Assembly (NCBI GenBank): GCA_006227015.1
Contig: SBGI01000212.1
Location: 1 to 11,156, forward strand
DNA: 11,156 bases
Source of the DNA: Gammaproteobacteria bacterium
GTDB lineage: Bacteria; Pseudomonadota; Gammaproteobacteria; Pseudomonadales; Porticoccaceae
Direction of reading: 5' to 3'
The notes below the pieces were generated by a model, which worked only from the letters and a program-made list of their open reading frames with translations, was not told where the DNA came from and did not search any database. Of the stretch, positions 1 to 5,827 are shown one piece after another (position 1 is the first letter of the stretch; each line of letters begins with the position of its first letter). The translations under genes and the position numbers were made by a program.

Positions 1-221
1 AGCAGAGCAGATAGCTGGATTCTATTGTAGGGGGCACAGGTCTCGTCACCGAACAGGTGAACTTCATCGTCCGGCCGACGGGACAGCAGCTCGTCGGCGA
101 AACGAATGCCGACAGGCCCCGCACCGATGACGATGACACGGGAATGATGCGCATTGGTGATGATCACCTGCGGTGTTTCGAGGTCATCATCCAATTGGGT
201 GTTGCTGTTCAAATTACTCAT
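1..221 (-). CDS. NirB/NasB-like FAD/NAD(P)H oxidoreductase, N-terminal fragment (runs off left edge)
   Basis: Reading the minus strand from the ATG at 221 gives 73 codons with no stop before the window edge. About 27 polar residues come first. A Rossmann beta strand with the dinucleotide loop VIVIGAGPVG follows (about residues 29-38), then an acidic-ended second strand (EVHLFGDE). Next comes PYNRIQLSAL, which matches the FAD-contacting YNR-x-x-LS signature of the NirB / assimilatory nitrite reductase and rubredoxin-reductase-like flavoproteins. In that family this domain passes electrons from NAD(P)H, either to a siroheme nitrite reductase module on the same chain or to nitrate reductase NasA. 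The fragment cannot show whether this is full NirB, NasB or a stand-alone reductase, so no symbol is given. The SD is weak, with AGGG only 2 nt before the ATG. The start is supported by the Rossmann fold position and by a leader terminator ending just upstream. That leader and its sigma-54 promoter support a nitrogen-assimilation role. Confidence 0.75.
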   Translation of the reverse strand, partial: MSNLNSNTQLDDDLETPQVIITNAHHSRVIVIGAGPVGIRFADELLSRRPDDEVHLFGDETCAPYNRIQLSAL

Positions 222-351
222 GGCCCTGGATTGAAAAAAAGGCCTGCTGGCCTGCCGCTTATGGCGGCGAGCCAGCAGGCCTCATTACCTGTCGATCCTA
301 TGTGTTAACTGCCATATCAGTACTTTTCAGAACCGGAGGACAGTGCTTCTC
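222..351 (-). promoter_or_regulatory. Candidate ANTAR-type antitermination leader RNA
   Basis: The predicted leader starts near G351 and runs about 130 nt to the ATG. Hairpin P1 is ACUG-AUAUGG-CAGU (321-308), a 4-bp stem with a six-base loop. Hairpin P2 is CAGGU-AAUGAG-GCCUG (291-276), a 5-bp stem including one U-G pair, also with a six-base loop. The 3' arm of P2 is part of the 5' arm of the terminator (282-271), so P2 and the terminator cannot form together. ANTAR regulators such as NasT and NasR bind paired hexaloop hairpins with A at loop position 1 and G at position 4, and thereby prevent termination. P2 fits (A1, G4). P1 has A1 but U4 with G at position 5, so the fit is partial. An alternative pairing, CUGUC (343-339) with GACAG (293-289), would block the P2 5' arm. 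No nasT gene is in the window. Confidence 0.5.
234..282 (-). terminator. Strong intrinsic terminator in the leader of the oxidoreductase gene
   Basis: On the minus strand AGGCCTGCTGGC (282-271) pairs perfectly over 12 bp with GCCAGCAGGCCT (251-240). Inside it a second short stem, GCCGC/GCGGC, closes a 5-nt loop. The hairpin is followed by seven T (240-234). It sits 12 bases before the oxidoreductase ATG and about 240 bases after the tatC stop. This position, downstream of a sigma-54 promoter and inside the leader, argues for an attenuator more than a simple end-of-operon terminator. It would also stop any transcript reading through from tatC. The terminator itself is clear from sequence; its regulated use is inferred. 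Confidence 0.9.
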
Positions 352-360
352 ATATCATTT

Positions 361-378
361 ATGCATAATGAATGCCAA
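361..378 (-). promoter_or_regulatory. Sigma-54 (-24/-12) promoter for the oxidoreductase gene
   Basis: The minus strand reads TTGGCATTCATTATGCAT. The invariant GG (376-375) and GC (364-363) are separated by exactly 10 bases, as sigma-54 holoenzyme requires. Around them, TTGGCA at -24 and TGCA at -12 match the consensus TGGCACG-N4-TTGCA well. Transcription would start near G351, giving a leader of about 130 nt. Sigma-54 promoters need an upstream AAA+ activator, and two NtrC-like sites lie at suitable distances. An AT-rich tract (about 392-425) lies between activator sites and promoter and could help DNA bending, but I found no clean IHF consensus in it. Confidence 0.7.
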
Positions 379-459
379 GCCTGAAGTGGATCTAGCTCTA
401 TGAAAAATAAGAAGAAAATTGAGATATTTCGGATGGGTGGGGCGTGGGTTGGAGCGGGG

Positions 460-507
460 TGCACTATTTTTGCAAATCAGGTACTACTATTGCTGCAAAA
501 CTGTGCA
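460..507 (-). promoter_or_regulatory. Two NtrC-like enhancer sites
   Basis: Two dyads with TGCA half-sites lie just downstream of tatC. The proximal one, TGCAAAAATAGTGCA on the minus strand (474-460), is centred near -116 of the predicted sigma-54 start. The distal one, TGCACAGTTTTGCAGCA (507-491), is centred near -148. The centres are 32 bp apart, about three helical turns and the same spacing as the two NtrC enhancer sites upstream of E. coli glnAp2. Compared with the NtrC consensus TGCACC-N5-GGTGCA, each site has one good half (TGCAC) and one degenerate or shifted half. They are therefore plausible but imperfect. Placement relative to the promoter is the main support. Confidence 0.45.
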
Positions 508-523
508 ATCGGCCTCTGATCTG

Positions 524-1285
524 TCAGGTGGAAGTGTTATCGGCATCAGCCGTTTCTTCCGGGGGGTTATACACCAGGCGTCCGAAGAAAATACCAATTT
601 CAAACAGCAGCCACATGGGTACGGCCAGAAGTGTTTGCGAAAGGACATCCGGCGGTGTGAGCAACATGCCAAACACAAAGCAGACCACAAAGACATAGGG
701 GCGCTTTTTGGCGAGTTTGTCCGGTTCAATCACACCGACCCAGGAGAGGATGACCACCCCGATGGGAATTTCAAAGCTGATGCCAAAGGCAAAAAACAGT
801 TTCAGGACAAAATCCAGGTAGCTGCGAATATCGGTCATCACCGCAACCCCTTCCGGCCCGATACTGGTAAAAAACATAAATACCAGGGGAAACACCACGT
901 AGTAAGCAAACGCCATTCCGCCGTAAAACAGTGCCACGCTGGAGAAAAACAGCGGCAGCACAATTTTCTTTTCCTTCTTGTATAACCCCGGAGCGACAAA
1001 AGCCCATATCTGATAAAGGATAAAGGGCATGGCGGCGAACAGGGATAACACCATCGTCAGCTTGAAGGGGGTCAGGAAAGGGGATGCCACATCGGTGGCA
1101 ATCATGGTTGAGGACTCGGGTAGGTGTGCGCGTAATGGCTCCGAGACATAGAGATAGAGGTCATTGCTGAATGCAAACAGAGCGGCAAAGATCACCAGGA
1201 TCACCACCAGGCAGCGCATCAGGCGATTGCGCAGCTCGACAATATGGTCGATAAATGGCTGGTTGAGTATTTCTTCGTCACTCAT
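524..1285 (-). CDS. tatC: Sec-independent translocase subunit TatC
   Basis: This is the polytopic inner-membrane subunit of the twin-arginine translocase. With TatB it recognises the RR motif of folded precursor proteins before TatA assembles the pore. The 253-residue length is typical. The N-terminal cytoplasmic signature HIVELRNR (residues 14-21) is present. [14 protein letters not shown] follows in the first periplasmic region, then [10 protein letters not shown] and the late [28 protein letters not shown] segment. Six hydrophobic helices can be traced. The ATG overlaps the tatB stop in an ATGA (1285-1282), implying translational coupling. It is the last gene of the ubi-his-tat run. No terminator with a T-tract follows closely; only a weak CTGA/TCAG hairpin lies after the stop, so transcription may continue to the strong terminator at 282-234. 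Confidence 0.97.
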   Translation of the reverse strand: MSDEEILNQPFIDHIVELRNRLMRCLVVILVIFAALFAFSNDLYLYVSEPLRAHLPESSTMIATDVASPFLTPFKLTMVLSLFAAMPFILYQIWAFVAPGLYKKEKKIVLPLFFSSVALFYGGMAFAYYVVFPLVFMFFTSIGPEGVAVMTDIRSYLDFVLKLFFAFGISFEIPIGVVILSWVGVIEPDKLAKKRPYVFVVCFVFGMLLTPPDVLSQTLLAVPMWLLFEIGIFFGRLVYNPPEETADADNTST

Positions 1286-1626
1286 TTTTGATCCTGCGGC
1301 GGTGTTTGAGTGTCTGTTGTAGGTGGTTCACTTGTACCATCGTCTTCTGTTACAGACATCTCGCTCGACAGGGCAGCCTCCGTCCGCTCAAACTCTTCCG
1401 TACTTTTCTTGATTTCGCGGAGAATCTCTTCGTTGTGAAGCTGGCGGCGGATATCATCCATGCCTACCTCATTTTCCAGCTCACGTCGCAAATTGCCGAA
1501 CATCTGGCGGGCACGCCCCCACCAAAGGGCGAGGGTGCGCATGGCCTGAGGCAGGCGCTGGGGACCCATCACCACCAATGCCACCACGGCAATCAGCAAT
1601 AGTTCGGAAAAACCAATATCAAACAT
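1282..1626 (-). CDS. tatB: Sec-independent translocase subunit TatB
   Basis: TatB is the receptor partner of TatC in the twin-arginine translocase. The 114-residue protein starts [26 protein letters not shown]. This is the short N-terminal transmembrane helix with the conserved Glu at residue 8 and the hinge Gly-Pro, which separates TatB from TatA (Phe-Gly at the same place). A long charged amphipathic helix follows (about residues 23-80), then a low-complexity acidic, Thr/Pro-rich tail (about 86-114) that is normally variable. The stop overlaps the tatC start by 4 bases. A 47-base gap separates it from tatA. The SD is poor (GGTGA about 7 bases from the ATG). Confidence 0.96.
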   Translation of the reverse strand: MFDIGFSELLLIAVVALVVMGPQRLPQAMRTLALWWGRARQMFGNLRRELENEVGMDDIRRQLHNEEILREIKKSTEEFERTEAALSSEMSVTEDDGTSEPPTTDTQTPPQDQK

Positions 1627-1673
1627 GGATCAGTCACCGGCCCAGGGCGAGCCAAAGTGCGCCGAAGCGGGGA

Positions 1674-1889
1674 TCATTCCTGAACGTCTTTTTTGACTTC
1701 CTTAACCTCACCGGCTGTGCTCTCCCCGGGTTTTTCTTCCTTGGCATCAGTACCATCGCTGGATACTGAGTCCTTGAAGCCTTTTACCGCGCCACCGAGG
1801 TCGGAGCCGAAGTTTTTCAGTTTTTTGGTGCCGAAGATCAGTGCGACGATCACCAGAATAATCAGTAATTCTTGCCAGCCAAAGCCCAT
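1674..1889 (-). CDS. tatA: Sec-independent translocase pore subunit TatA
   Basis: TatA is the pore-forming Tat subunit that oligomerises on the TatBC-substrate complex. The 71 residues show the classical layout. A short membrane helix comes first ([14 protein letters not shown], about residues 5-18), then the Phe-Gly hinge in [22 protein letters not shown], with the amphipathic helix to about residue 41. A polar, Lys/Glu-rich tail completes the protein. The FG hinge identifies it as TatA/E and not TatB. It starts 14 bases after hisE, with the purine-rich stretch AGAGAGA upstream as a modest RBS, and precedes tatB in the normal tatABC order. Confidence 0.96.
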   Translation of the reverse strand: MGFGWQELLIILVIVALIFGTKKLKNFGSDLGGAVKGFKDSVSSDGTDAKEEKPGESTAGEVKEVKKDVQE

Positions 1890-1903
1890 AAATGTCTCTC
1901 TGT

Positions 1904-2236
1904 TCAGGTTGAAGTGCGTCGGGCTTTTTCTTCAAGGCCCGACAGGTCGAAACGGCGCTCCAGTTCGTCGAGAACTGCCTGGGCATCCTCGCCCAGATGA
2001 GAGAGCATAACCAGTGAGTGAAACCACAGGTCGGCCGTCTCGTAGATCAGTTTGCTGTGATCAGCTCCCTGTTCCACGTCCCGCGCCGCGAGAATGGTTT
2101 CCACGGCTTCCTCGCCGACTTTCTCAAGGATCTTGTTCAGCCCCTTGTGGTGCAAGCTGGATACGTAGGAATCCTCGGGTGGTGCCTGTTTCCGTTGTTC
2201 CAGCACCTGGGTCAGTTTAGCCAGTACATCACTCAT
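1904..2236 (-). CDS. hisE: Phosphoribosyl-ATP pyrophosphatase HisE
   Basis: HisE catalyses step 2 of histidine synthesis, the hydrolysis of phosphoribosyl-ATP to phosphoribosyl-AMP and pyrophosphate in the cytoplasm. The 110-residue protein has the MazG-like all-alpha metal-binding motifs EKVGEEAVE (residues 38-46) and YETADLWFH (65-73), whose acidic residues bind Mg2+. It is a stand-alone enzyme, unlike the fused HisIE of enteric bacteria; separate hisI and hisE next to tat genes is the pseudomonad pattern. Its ATG overlaps the hisI stop in an ATGA (2236-2233), suggesting coupled translation. Confidence 0.96.
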   Translation of the reverse strand: MSDVLAKLTQVLEQRKQAPPEDSYVSSLHHKGLNKILEKVGEEAVETILAARDVEQGADHSKLIYETADLWFHSLVMLSHLGEDAQAVLDELERRFDLSGLEEKARRTST

Positions 2237-2616
2237 GAGTAGATATCTCCGGGGTCTTTCAGGACCGGGTCAACGGTGTGCCACTGACCATCTTTGAGCA
2301 CCCGATAAAAGCAGGATTCACGACCAGTGTGGCAAGCGATGCCGCCCAGCTGCTCGATTTGCAGAACAATGACATCGCCATCGCAGTCGAGGCGAATCTC
2401 CTTGACGGTCTGCACATGACCTGACTCTTCCCCCTTGCGCCACAGTTTCTGCCGTGAGCGGGACCAGTACACGGCGCGCTGTTCTTTTTCCGTCAGGCTC
2501 AATGCTTCACGGTTCATCCAGGCGACCATTAGTATACGACCGGACTTGGCGTCCTGTGCTACCGCCGGTAGCAGGCCATCTTCATTCCAGGCAATGTCGT
2601 CAAGAAAGTCGGTCAT
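2233..2616 (-). CDS. hisI: Phosphoribosyl-AMP cyclohydrolase HisI
   Basis: HisI catalyses step 3 of histidine synthesis, opening the adenine ring of phosphoribosyl-AMP to give ProFAR. The 127-residue protein carries WMNREAL (33-39), [18 protein letters not shown] (50-67), the metal-binding DCDGD (77-81) and [14 protein letters not shown] (91-104). Together these contain the Cys/Asp ligands for Zn2+ and Mg2+. The order is hisI then hisE, with a 4-base overlap. Upstream, 66 bases separate it from the ubiB stop and hold a weak GCGGC/GCCGC hairpin. No purine-rich SD precedes the ATG; the bases just before it are C-rich. The start is still preferred because the family begins near this residue. Confidence 0.96.
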   Translation of the reverse strand: MTDFLDDIAWNEDGLLPAVAQDAKSGRILMVAWMNREALSLTEKEQRAVYWSRSRQKLWRKGEESGHVQTVKEIRLDCDGDVIVLQIEQLGGIACHTGRESCFYRVLKDGQWHTVDPVLKDPGDIYS

Positions 2617-2682
2617 AGGGGGCCATTATGACAGTTCGTTATGGATCGGCAATACAGAGTTTGCGGCGTAGCAGTGAGCCGC

Positions 2683-4293
2683 TTACCTGAACAGCAACAG
2701 CAACACGCCCACGCCGGCCACCAGCAGACTGGCATTCGGCATATCCTTAACGGTATCCAGCCATTGGGGGAATGCGCTGCCAAGGCCAATACCTACGAGG
2801 GCGGCCCCGGTCCACAGTCGCCAGGGTGATCTGCTTTTTTCTACACGGACCGCTGGGACTTTTGTCGTGCTGGTTTCCCGGGTCTGCAACCGCTCCAGGG
2901 TATGGAAGATCAGTTGCGGTACCTGGGGAAATTGCTCCAACCATTCCGGGCCGTGACGTTTTAATTGTTCCACCAGAGCATTGGGCTGGAAGCGTTCTTT
3001 CAGCCAGCGTTCCAGGAACGGGTGGGCGGTGGCCCACAGGTCGAGGTCGGGGTAGAGCTGTCGCCCCAGACCCTCAATGTTGAGCAGGGTTTTCTGTAAC
3101 AGCACCAGCGTGGGCTGCACCTCCATGTCAAAGCGGCGCGCGGTGCGAAACAGGCTGACCAGCAGCTGTCCGAAGGAGATTTCCCGTAGTGGGCGCTCAA
3201 AAATGGGTTCGCAGACGGTGCGGATGGCGGCGGTAAACTCACCGATATTGGTACCTTCCGGCACCCAGCCAGAGAGCACATGAAGCTCGGCTACCTGCTG
3301 GTAGTCGCGCCGGAAGATGGCCAGCAGGTTGCGTGCCAGGTAGTACTGATCCGCTTCCGTAAGTGTGCCCATAATGGCGCAGTCTACGGCCAGGTACCGG
3401 GGTTGTTGCGGGTTTTTTGCATCGACAAAGATATTGCCGGGATGCATATCGGCGTGGAAAAAGTTGTGCTCAAACACCTGTGTAAAAAAGATTTCCACGC
3501 CGCGTTCCGCGAGGGTTTTGAAATTGGTTTGCTGTTGCTGGAGGCTGGCGACGTCGGTTACCGGTGTCGCGTAGATACGCTCCATTACCAGTACTTTTTC
3601 ATTGGTATGAGACCAGTAAACTTCCGGCACGTAGAGTAACGGCGAGCCCTCAAAATTGCGTCGCAACAGAGAGGCATTGGCGCCTTCACGCTGCAGGTTC
3701 AGCTCGTCAAAAATGGTGTTTTTGTAGTCGCTGACCACCTCAGTGAGGCGCATGCGGCGGCCGTCGATGGTGTTGTTTTCCAGCCAGCGGGCAATGGTGA
3801 ACAGCAGCTTAATATCCTGCTCTATGACCTTTTCAATGCCCGGACGTATCGCCTTGACTACTACTTCACGACCATTGGGGAGTACCGCTGCGTGGACCTG
3901 TGCCACGGAGGCCGAAGCCAGGGGTTCGCGGTCGAATTGCAGGAACAGATTGTCGATGCTATCGCCCAGGGCGTCCTCCACAATGGCGACAAAGTGAGCT
4001 TTGTCGAAAGGCGGCACATTGTCCTGTAACTTGTCGAGTTCGCAGCAGATATCGGGCGGGATCAGGTCCGGTCGGGTGGAAAGCAGTTGTCCGAACTTGA
4101 TAAAGATCGGGCCCAGGTCTTCCAGAGCTTTGCGCAGACGTTCGCCACGGGGAGCGGATGGCGCCGGCAGCAGACGCGTGCCCGCCAACAGCAGGCGTGC
4201 ACTGCGGGGTAACTTCTCTCGATCAAAAAACAGATCCAGGCGGTAACGGGTGACCGTGCGAAGAATGGTACTGAGTCGGTGAATTCGGGACAT
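2683..4293 (-). CDS. ubiB: Ubiquinone biosynthesis regulatory protein UbiB (ABC1/ADCK-family atypical kinase)
   Basis: UbiB is a membrane-bound atypical protein-kinase-like ATPase needed for ubiquinone synthesis, known as ABC1/ADCK3/COQ8 in other organisms. The 536-residue length is normal. The KxGQ motif appears as FIKFGQLLSTRPD (64-76). The family's Ala-rich loop, ASASVAQVHAA (127-136), stands in for the kinase Gly-rich loop. The ATP-binding Lys is in VVVK (147), and the catalytic loop is HADMHPGN (280-287). Two C-terminal membrane helices lie at about 491-508 and 518-535. The metal-binding DFG-like motif reads D-C-A (304-306), whereas E. coli has D-C-G, so the Gly is replaced by Ala. It follows ubiJ after only 2 bases. 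Confidence 0.96.
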   Translation of the reverse strand: MSRIHRLSTILRTVTRYRLDLFFDREKLPRSARLLLAGTRLLPAPSAPRGERLRKALEDLGPIFIKFGQLLSTRPDLIPPDICCELDKLQDNVPPFDKAHFVAIVEDALGDSIDNLFLQFDREPLASASVAQVHAAVLPNGREVVVKAIRPGIEKVIEQDIKLLFTIARWLENNTIDGRRMRLTEVVSDYKNTIFDELNLQREGANASLLRRNFEGSPLLYVPEVYWSHTNEKVLVMERIYATPVTDVASLQQQQTNFKTLAERGVEIFFTQVFEHNFFHADMHPGNIFVDAKNPQQPRYLAVDCAIMGTLTEADQYYLARNLLAIFRRDYQQVAELHVLSGWVPEGTNIGEFTAAIRTVCEPIFERPLREISFGQLLVSLFRTARRFDMEVQPTLVLLQKTLLNIEGLGRQLYPDLDLWATAHPFLERWLKERFQPNALVEQLKRHGPEWLEQFPQVPQLIFHTLERLQTRETSTTKVPAVRVEKSRSPWRLWTGAALVGIGLGSAFPQWLDTVKDMPNASLLVAGVGVLLLLFR

Positions 4294-4295
4294 GA

Positions 4296-4958
4296 TCAGT
4301 GAGTATCGCTATCGCGCTGGTCGAGACGAACTTTCAGCTTGTTGATTCGGGCGGCGAGGCGGTCTGTATCTTCGGACAGCAGTTTCACCTTGTGGGTAAA
4401 ATGGGACATCTCCGCCTGGCCGGGGGTGAGCTTAACTTCTTCCTGGCTGAAGGCCGCTGCGGCGCTTCCGGCGCGCTGGGCAGCCTGTTTTTGCCAATTG
4501 GCAGCACTACGCAGAGATTCCCCCACCAGATGCGCCGGCACATCGCCAATCAAATTGGCAAGGGCGGCTTCCCAGTCAACATCCAGGTTTGCAAAAATCT
4601 TGCGAATCTCTCTGAGCAGGTCGTGATCGCCGCGCACGTCAACGCCGGTGCCATAAAACGATACCCGGTCCTCTCCATCCACAGCCAGAGCTGCCAGGGA
4701 CAATGCTGAGCCCCGCATGGTTGTATCCGCAGTGCCCTCATAGTTGGACATCAGGCTGATACCTTGCTCTGTGTGGATGATGTGGAAGGTTAGTGGTGGC
4801 AGTGTGCATTCGACAGTCAGTACTTTACCCGCCAACCCGGCAACGGCTTGCTGAGTAGCCGGGTCGTAAGCCAGGGCACTATTGATGGCAGTTTCCACCG
4901 CCATCAGTGCGCCGCTGTGCAGGGCCCACAGAGGGTTCTGTTTGAGGAACTCGAACAT
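4296..4958 (-). CDS. ubiJ: Ubiquinone biosynthesis accessory factor UbiJ (SCP2 lipid-binding domain)
   Basis: UbiJ is a cytosolic accessory protein that, with UbiK, holds hydrophobic ubiquinone intermediates in the Ubi complex. It is 220 residues long. The N-terminal part (about 1-125) looks like the SCP2 sterol-carrier fold, beginning [26 protein letters not shown] and containing LTVECTLPPLTFHI and RVSFYGTGVDVRGD. A helical region follows and ends in a heptad-like segment (about 190-216, TDRLAARINKLKVRLDQ) that is probably a coiled coil used to bind UbiK. Position between ubiE and ubiB is diagnostic. The ATG shares one base with the ubiE stop (TGATG). Confidence 0.93.
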   Translation of the reverse strand: MFEFLKQNPLWALHSGALMAVETAINSALAYDPATQQAVAGLAGKVLTVECTLPPLTFHIIHTEQGISLMSNYEGTADTTMRGSALSLAALAVDGEDRVSFYGTGVDVRGDHDLLREIRKIFANLDVDWEAALANLIGDVPAHLVGESLRSAANWQKQAAQRAGSAAAAFSQEEVKLTPGQAEMSHFTHKVKLLSEDTDRLAARINKLKVRLDQRDSDTH

Positions 4959-5707
4959 CAGGGTTTGAAGCCCCGGTGCAGGGCGACAATTCCGCCGGTC
5001 ATGTTGTGGTATTCACAATTCACGAACCCGGCCTCCTGCATCATGCCTTTCAACGTTGACTGGTCCGGGTGCATGCGGATGGATTCGGCCAGGTATTGAT
5101 AGCTTTCGGCATCGTTGGCCACCAGTTTGCCCATGCGTGGCAACAGGTTAAAAGAGTAAAAGTCGTAGGCTTTACCCAGCAGGCCGCTGGTGGGTTTGGA
5201 AAACTCCAGAACCAGCAATCGTCCGCCTGGTTTCAACACCCTCAGCATGGAGCGCAGCGCCAGGTCCTTGTCGGTGACATTGCGCAGACCAAACGCGATG
5301 GTAATGCAATCAAACGTGTTATCCCCGAAAGGCAGATACTGGGCATCGGCCTGGGCATAGCGGACATTGCCGGCGACGCCGTGATCCATCAGTTTATCGC
5401 GGCCGACTTTCAGCATGGAGTCGTTAATATCCGCCAGCACCACTTCGCCATCGGGGCCTACCAGGCGGGAGAACTTGGCCGCGAGGTCACCGGTGCCTCC
5501 GGCAATATCAAGGACGCGTTGTCCCGATCGCACCCCTGACAGCTCAATGGTAAAGCGCTTCCAGAGCCGGTGAATCCCACCGGACATCAGGTCATTCATC
5601 AGGTCGTATTTGGCTGCCACAGAGTGGAAGACGTCCGCCACGCGGGCAGCCTTTTCCTGGACGGGGACGGTCTTGTAACCGAAATGGGTAGTCTTGTCGT
5701 CAGTCAT
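4958..5707 (-). CDS. ubiE: Ubiquinone/menaquinone C-methyltransferase UbiE
   Basis: UbiE is a SAM-dependent class I methyltransferase that methylates the ring carbon of 2-polyprenyl-6-methoxy-1,4-benzoquinol (ubiquinone) or demethylmenaquinol. From the ATG at 5707 the protein has 249 residues, close to E. coli UbiE (251). THFGYKTV begins at residue 7, as in E. coli. SAM motif I is [11 protein letters not shown] (65-75), with LADIND (91-96) and [15 protein letters not shown] (132-146). The family signatures [17 protein letters not shown] and [18 protein letters not shown] [14 protein letters not shown] follow. A longer frame opens at a TTG at 5728, adding seven residues, but homology favours the ATG. 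It is the first gene of the ubi-his-tat operon and a sigma-70-like promoter lies just upstream. Confidence 0.97.
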   Translation of the reverse strand: MTDDKTTHFGYKTVPVQEKAARVADVFHSVAAKYDLMNDLMSGGIHRLWKRFTIELSGVRSGQRVLDIAGGTGDLAAKFSRLVGPDGEVVLADINDSMLKVGRDKLMDHGVAGNVRYAQADAQYLPFGDNTFDCITIAFGLRNVTDKDLALRSMLRVLKPGGRLLVLEFSKPTSGLLGKAYDFYSFNLLPRMGKLVANDAESYQYLAESIRMHPDQSTLKGMMQEAGFVNCEYHNMTGGIVALHRGFKP

Positions 5708-5736
5708 TGTCCGCTGCCGGGTAAACAAAGGCCGAC

Positions 5737-5765
5737 ATTGTACACCGACACCGGCAAAGTGTCCC
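5737..5765 (-). promoter_or_regulatory. Sigma-70-type promoter for the ubiE operon
   Basis: On the minus strand GGGACA (5765-5760) and TACAAT (5742-5737) are separated by exactly 17 bases. They match the -35 consensus TTGACA at 4 of 6 bases and the -10 TATAAT at 5 of 6. Transcription would start near 5730, about 23 bases before the ubiE ATG. It is the only good candidate in the 120 bases before ubiE. It could drive the whole eight-gene run, since the gaps within that run are 66 bases or less and contain no clear terminator. Confidence 0.5.
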
Positions 5766-5778
5766 TTGGTGGCACAGG

Positions 5779-5818
5779 ATTCAGCAGGCTTTAGTGGCTT
5801 CAGGCAAGCCTGCTGAAT
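5779..5818 (-). terminator. 13-bp hairpin after the acyltransferase gene, possible terminator without a T-tract
   Basis: AAGCCTGCTGAAT (5806-5818) and ATTCAGCAGGCTT (5779-5791) pair perfectly over 13 bp around a 14-base loop, starting 10 bases after the acyltransferase stop. In the minus direction the hairpin is followed by CCTGTGCC, with no run of T. In the plus direction it is followed by TCTTTACT, which is only modestly T-rich. It may end the acyltransferase transcript, protect its 3' end, or insulate the ubiE promoter immediately beyond it. An alternative inner stem GGCTT/AAGCC (5796-5810) shares one arm. The inverted repeat is certain; its role is not. Confidence 0.5.
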
Positions 5819-5827
5819 TCTTTACTA

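Noticed and set aside
326..355. Possible leader peptide MRSTVLRF in the oxidoreductase leader
   Set aside because: Its ATG sits at or before the predicted sigma-54 start site with no room for an RBS, and its sequence has no repeated regulatory codons.
419..985. Long plus-strand open frame antisense to tatC
   Set aside because: It lies opposite a clear TatC, has composition typical of a shadow frame and no family resemblance. The same applies to other long antisense frames across the operon.
5708..5728. TTG start for UbiE giving seven extra residues
   Set aside because: The ATG at 5707 matches the length and N-terminus of characterised UbiE, and the TTG lies almost at the predicted transcription start.
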